Positions 59,947 to 64,000 of a DNA stretch of 64,000 bases are shown here, one piece after another. The translations under genes were made by a program, and so were the position numbers. The stretch's first letter is position 1; each line of letters starts with the position of its first letter. The notes beneath the pieces were generated by a model that was not told the DNA's origin, did no database searches, and saw only the letters and a program-made list of their open reading frames with translations. The stretch is from VFZN01 sp963709325 (lineage in GTDB: Bacteria > Acidobacteriota > Vicinamibacteria > Vicinamibacterales > UBA2999): NCBI GenBank assembly GCA_963709325.1, contig CAVPVV010000003.1, positions 744,001 to 808,000 on the forward strand, in the 5' to 3' direction.

Positions 59947-60183
59947 CTAGCCGCATGCAAGGGGAGGCTGAGCGTGTTTGCCCGGGTCGTATCGTCTGCG
60001 CGCCTTTGACGAAGCGAGTAGAATGCGCAGCATCTCAGGGTCGCGCGCGGTTGCCCACAGGGCAAACCCATACAGCCCACCGGACATGAGCAGTCCGGGC
60101 GTGAGCGGTCCGATGCTTGCCAACTGATGGCCCTGTGCGGTGGCGATCAGCCGATCGAAACGTGGACCGACGTCGAGGGGCAA
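59947..60183 (-). pseudogene. Possible fragment of a VirB3/TrbD-like conjugation protein
   Basis: 78-codon frame whose second half, GLYGFALWATARDPEMLRIL then RRRYDPGKHAQ, resembles the C-terminus of VirB3/TrbD proteins (hydrophobic helix, A-R-D-P, then a basic tail). The N-terminal part overlaps another decayed frame. It suggests a conjugative element once lay here. This is a recognition from memory, not a search result. Confidence 0.35.
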
Positions 60184-60588
60184 TCGCTAGAAACGCGGCT
60201 CGGCGACATTGCCGTTGCCATCGTCGTTCACGGCGAGCGTGTGTGCCGCCCCAGTGCTCAGCACCATCGTGAATGGGTGATCAAGCGGAAGGCGGAGATT
60301 GCTGCGGAGGACCGGCGCAAAGAGGCCGAGCGACGGCGGCTTGAGCGTGAACGGCTTGAGCGACTTGAGAAGGCGCGAGTCGGTAGGCTCCTCGACCAGG
60401 CCAAATCCCTCAGGGAGGCCGACGAGATTCGCGCCTACGTCTCAGCCGTTCGAGAGCGCCAAGCCGCGCTCGACGATCCCCTCAGTGCAACGGGACTTCA
60501 ACAGTGGACGGACTGGGCACTCAGCCAGGCAGATCGAATCGACCCTGTCCTGTCGGGCAGCTTCAGAACGGTTCAAGACGACGATTGA
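60127..60588 (+). pseudogene. C-terminal fragment of an accessory-genome protein
   Basis: 153 codons. From VEGQSLETRLGDIAVAIVVH it passes into a coiled coil (EDRRKEAERRRLERERLERL) and a helical end (LDQAKSLREADEIRAYVSAV, QWTDWALSQADRIDPVL). Complete relatives that I recall are longer and start with a DNA-binding-like domain, which is missing. The piece therefore looks like the 3' remnant of an accessory gene. Its apparent ATG is probably not the original start. Confidence 0.55.
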
Positions 60589-60688
60589 GGCACGCCAACG
60601 GCGGCTTATACTGGGAGGCGCCAGCGGATCGTGCGACGGCTTTCCGAGGGTTGGCGATCGCCGTAAGTGATCGCGGCACATTAAGGGG

Positions 60689-60710
60689 TCTACACAATTT
60701 CTACACAATT
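60689..60710 (+). repeat. Tandem 11-bp repeat upstream of tRNA-Ser
   Basis: TCTACACAATT occurs twice in a row, 51 bp before the tRNA. It is AT-rich compared with its surroundings. It could be an integrase arm-type or excisionase site left by a mobile element. Confidence 0.6.
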
Positions 60711-60714
60711 CGGG

Positions 60715-60742
60715 TTTACTGGCTCAGCCACTAGCCTGTAAA
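60715..60742 (+). promoter_or_regulatory. Candidate tRNA-Ser promoter
   Basis: TTTACT (60715-60720) and TGTAAA (60737-60742) separated by 16 bases, ending 18 bases before the tRNA. A reasonable sigma-70-type match. Confidence 0.45.
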
Positions 60743-60760
60743 CTGTTGATTCTACAAGAC

Positions 60761-60850
60761 GGAGAGATGTCCGAGTGGTTGAAGGAGCACGCTTGGAAAG
60801 CGTGTGTAGGGGAAACTCTACCGTGGGTTCGAATCCCACTCTCTCCGCCA
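60761..60850 (+). tRNA. tRNA-Ser (anticodon GGA)
   Basis: 90 bases. The acceptor GGAGAGA pairs with TCTCTCC. The anticodon stem CACGC/GCGTG encloses TTGGAAA (anticodon GGA, reading UCC/UCU). A long class-II variable arm (GTAGGGGAAACTCTAC) identifies serine. The T loop is GGTTCGAATCCC, and CCA is encoded. Confidence 0.97.
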
Positions 60851-60935
60851 CCTTCCCTCGCTGACGCTCACTCGGGGGCGGTTGCAGTGCGTCTCAGGCT
60901 CCGAGCGACTCGCGTTCCCCTCGTCCTTCTCGGCA

Positions 60936-60948
60936 CGAATCCCACTCT
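60936..60948 (+). repeat. Direct repeat of the tRNA-Ser 3' part (possible att scar)
   Basis: CGAATCCCACTCT matches 60830-60842 inside the T-arm/acceptor region of tRNA-Ser exactly, 106 bp further on. Integrating elements that target tRNA genes leave such repeats. No integrase gene is present. Confidence 0.45.
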
Positions 60949-60963
60949 GTTGCGCTCTGAGCC

Positions 60964-61602
60964 CTACTTCTCACCCGCATCGCCGGCCGTTGGCAGCGAC
61001 CACCGGCCGCGAATGGCGAGAAGGCGGACCGCGAAGCACAACACCGCGCCGGCCGGAGCCGTCGCCGCCGGCGGCCAGCCGAGCAGCGCTCCGGCCACGA
61101 CGACGCTCGAACCAGCGAGGGCCGCGAGGGCGTACAGGTCGCTGCGGAGCACGGTTGGAATCTCTCGCACCAGCACGTCGCGAACGACACCACCGCCGAT
61201 CCCGGTGATCATTCCGAGCGCTGCCGACGCAAACGGTCCCAGCCCAAAGGCAAGGGCCTTCTGCGTCCCCGCCACGGCAAACAGCCCCAGACCGGCAGCG
61301 TCGAACACCAGAATCGGCAGTCGCAGACGCTCGATGCGCGGGTGCCGCCAGAACGTGACAACGGCCGCGACAATCGACACGGCGCCGTAGCGCCAATCGC
61401 TCAGCGCGGCAGGCGGGACGGCGCCGATCACGACGTCACGAATCATCCCGCCGGCGCTCGCGGCAACGAACCCGAGGACGCAGACGCCGAATCCGTCGAG
61501 CCGATGCTTGACGCCAACCGCCGCGCCGCTGATCGCGAACACCGCTGTTCCGGCAAGGTCGAGGGTCAGGATGATGACCCGGGCCGCACTGGATTCGAGC
61601 AC
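60964..61602 (-). CDS. YadS/UPF0126 family membrane protein (TRIC-like cation channel)
   Basis: 212 residues, two repeats of three helices plus one. The duplicated glycine motif is visible: FVAASAGGMIRDVVIGAVPP in the first half and MITGIGGGVVRDVLVREIPT in the second. Hydrophobic helices include LDLAGTAVFAISGAAVGV and LYALAALAGSSVVVAGALLG. It is an inner-membrane protein; bacterial TRIC-like homologues conduct potassium, but transport by this one is unproven. Confidence 0.92.
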   Translation of the reverse strand: MLESSAARVIILTLDLAGTAVFAISGAAVGVKHRLDGFGVCVLGFVAASAGGMIRDVVIGAVPPAALSDWRYGAVSIVAAVVTFWRHPRIERLRLPILVFDAAGLGLFAVAGTQKALAFGLGPFASAALGMITGIGGGVVRDVLVREIPTVLRSDLYALAALAGSSVVVAGALLGWPPAATAPAGAVLCFAVRLLAIRGRWSLPTAGDAGEK

Positions 61603-61621
61603 AGCTGGATTATCGTACCGT

Positions 61622-62182
61622 TCACTTCAATCCAAGCTTCTTCCCCGCCGCCAGCAGCGCAATCGATTCGCGAATGCGTCTCGCGCGCGTCTCCGGTCGC
61701 TTGGCGGTGTGAATCCAGACGACGAAGTCACGCCGCTGGGTGCGCGGGAGTTCCCGAAAGAATCTCCAGGCGCCGGGATTCGACTTCAGAGCCTTGGCGA
61801 TATAGCCCGGCAGCTCGGGGACGACCGGCCGCGGCGCGTAGGAGTTGGTGGTCGGCGCCGCCGCCAGGCCAGCCGGGGTGAGGAGGCCGGCCGCCTCCAG
61901 CTCCTTCCACCGCTTCCGGTTGACGTCCGACCACTTGCTCGTCGGCCGCCGGGGCGTAACCTTGATCGCAAATCGATCGTCGTCGAGGCGCTTGACCAGG
62001 CTGTCGATCCATCCGAAACAGAGCGCTTCGCGGGCCATGTCTTCGATGGCCATTGATTTGACGCTGGTGTGGGCCTTGTAGAACACCAGCCAGACTCCGG
62101 GGCTCGAGGCGTGATGGCTCGCCAGCCATGCCCGCCACTGCCGACGGCTCGTCACCTGCAGCGTCTTCAGCTCTGCAGCCAT
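61622..62182 (-). CDS. YdeI/OmpD-associated family protein
   Basis: 186 residues from the ATG at 62182; a longer frame to 62284 overlaps the divergent gene and adds a non-family leader. Family landmarks: RRQWRAWLASHHASSPGVWL, EDMAREALCFGWIDSLVKRL, TPRRPTSKWSDVNRKRWKEL, and the C-terminal TQRRDFVVWIHTAKRPETRA. It is small, cytoplasmic and basic. The family has been linked to antimicrobial-peptide resistance in Salmonella, but its biochemistry is unclear. Confidence 0.88.
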   Translation of the reverse strand: MAAELKTLQVTSRRQWRAWLASHHASSPGVWLVFYKAHTSVKSMAIEDMAREALCFGWIDSLVKRLDDDRFAIKVTPRRPTSKWSDVNRKRWKELEAAGLLTPAGLAAAPTTNSYAPRPVVPELPGYIAKALKSNPGAWRFFRELPRTQRRDFVVWIHTAKRPETRARRIRESIALLAAGKKLGLK

Positions 62183-62246
62183 GCTGAATGGCCTCGTCCG
62201 TCCCGTAGAATACCGGAGGCAAGCAGGGGCACGAGCGACGTTGACC

Positions 62247-63487
<1,241 letters not shown>

Positions 63488-63503
<16 letters not shown>

Positions 63504-63628
63504 TCGCCCTGATCAGCGGGCTGAAGATCGCCTACGACCTCCTGCTCTATCTGGCATTTCGCAACATTCGACCGCCCGAGGAACAGGCGTCACTGCGATC
63601 CGCACCGGCCGCGCCGCCGAAGAACTAG
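63488..63628 (+). CDS. Possible small protein overlapping the phosphatase 3' end
   Basis: 46-codon frame from a GTG 16 bases before the phosphatase stop: LIALISGLKIAYDLLLYLAF forms one amphipathic or membrane helix, then a Pro/Ala tail. The overlap would allow coupling, but no family or strong ribosome site supports it. Confidence 0.3.
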
Positions 63629-63644
63629 CGAGGACTCCGGGCAG

Positions 63645-64000
63645 TCACGACGAGGCTCGCTGCGTCGCTGGTTTCTTCGCTCGCGCCAGGTTGTGCGCGG
63701 TGTTCACCAGGGCAACGTGCGAGAAGGCCTGCGGGAAGTTGCCGACGAGCCGCTTCGCCGACGTGTCGTATTCCTCAGACAGCAGCCCGACGTCGTTGCG
63801 CAGCCCGATCAGCCGCTCGAAGAGCGTGCGGGCATCGTCGATCCGGCCGACCATCGCGAAGGCATCGGCCAGCCAGAAGCTGCACGCCAGGAACGCGCCC
63901 TCCCCTGCCGGCAGACCGTCGTCGCTCGACGCCGTGTCGTAGCGAAGAACGAAGTCGTCCACGAGCAGCCGCCGCTCGATCGCGGTGATCGTGCCCTGGA
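63645..64000 (-). CDS. GH15-family glycoside hydrolase (trehalase/glucoamylase-like), N-terminus beyond the window
   Basis: The last 117 codons of a gene that enters from the right edge. The C-terminal part of the (alpha/alpha)6 barrel is clear: DGLPAGEGAFLACSFWLADA with the catalytic-base Glu in the GEGAF motif, AFAMVGRIDDARTLFERLIG, GLLSEEYDTSAKRLVGNFPQ, AFSHVALVNTAHNLA. Cytoplasmic relatives hydrolyse trehalose or short alpha-glucans. It is a different subfamily from the glucoamylase at 38.9-41.3 kb. Confidence 0.88.
   Translation of the reverse strand, partial: QGTITAIERRLLVDDFVLRYDTASSDDGLPAGEGAFLACSFWLADAFAMVGRIDDARTLFERLIGLRNDVGLLSEEYDTSAKRLVGNFPQAFSHVALVNTAHNLARAKKPATQRASS

Overview
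The window is GC-rich DNA in which nearly all the coding capacity is used. Its content suggests an Acidobacteriota genome, most likely of the Vicinamibacteria type. The pointers are ECF sigma / TPR serine-threonine kinase pairs, GAF and giant hybrid histidine kinases, an Att-like ABC operon, a diderm envelope (a YaiO-type outer-membrane barrel) and the succinylase lysine pathway. This lineage call is an inference from gene content, not from a marker tree.

Layout. 0-6 kb: edge-truncated GAF-Hpt signalling protein, then a plus-strand operon of YaiO-like barrel, TPR protein and membrane LtaS/sulfatase-fold enzyme. 5.9-6.5 kb: a four-helix-bundle (S23/IVP family) gene enclosed by inverted arrays of a 7-bp repeat. 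6.6-12.9 kb: AttE/AttFG/AttH-like ABC transporter with lipocalin-like partner, an FAD oxidoreductase and a multi-pass membrane protein. 13-16 kb: the housekeeping block ffs (SRP RNA)-dnaX-ybaB-recR. 16-19 kb: asd-dapD-dapE lysine/diaminopimelate operon. 19-26.8 kb: secreted proteins, a phosphatase, prmA, an ArsR/SRPBCC pair, a VOC dioxygenase and an FN3 protein. 26.9-36.7 kb: ECF sigma, intact receptor kinase, a 1545-residue double-transmitter hybrid kinase and a sugar dehydrogenase. 36.9-58.5 kb: a stress-flavoured accessory block (LysM protein, NAD-binding DUF2867 protein, GH15 glucoamylase, BrkB/YihY, AI-2E permease, a frameshifted kinase pseudogene, response regulator, ftsH, two Crp/Fnr regulators, B12-type radical SAM protein, RsbRD-type kinase, groES-groEL). 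58.6-60.9 kb: decayed genes, a second ArsR/SRPBCC pair and tRNA-Ser with likely mobile-element scars. 61-64 kb: YadS, YdeI, a VOC-SpoIIE fusion and a truncated GH15 enzyme.

The most unusual signal is non-coding. Six intergenic gaps hold tandem AAGGCAG heptamers. Each array carries an internal AAGGCAA variant, which points to copying of ready-made arrays rather than independent slippage. One pair encloses the four-helix-bundle gene as a long inverted repeat, recalling the intervening sequences of 23S rRNA that encode the same protein family. Unrelated short arrays (three more with period 7, one with period 8) fill other gene junctions. In three places an array occupies the whole gap and runs up to the next start codon.

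A second unusual signal is a 111-bp leader present at 46.8 and 52.4 kb with only seven differences. It lies each time between a divergent Crp-type gene (one intact, one decayed) and a response-regulator start (one intact, one reduced to 27 codons). It is better conserved than the coding sequence that follows, so it looks like a shared regulatory region.
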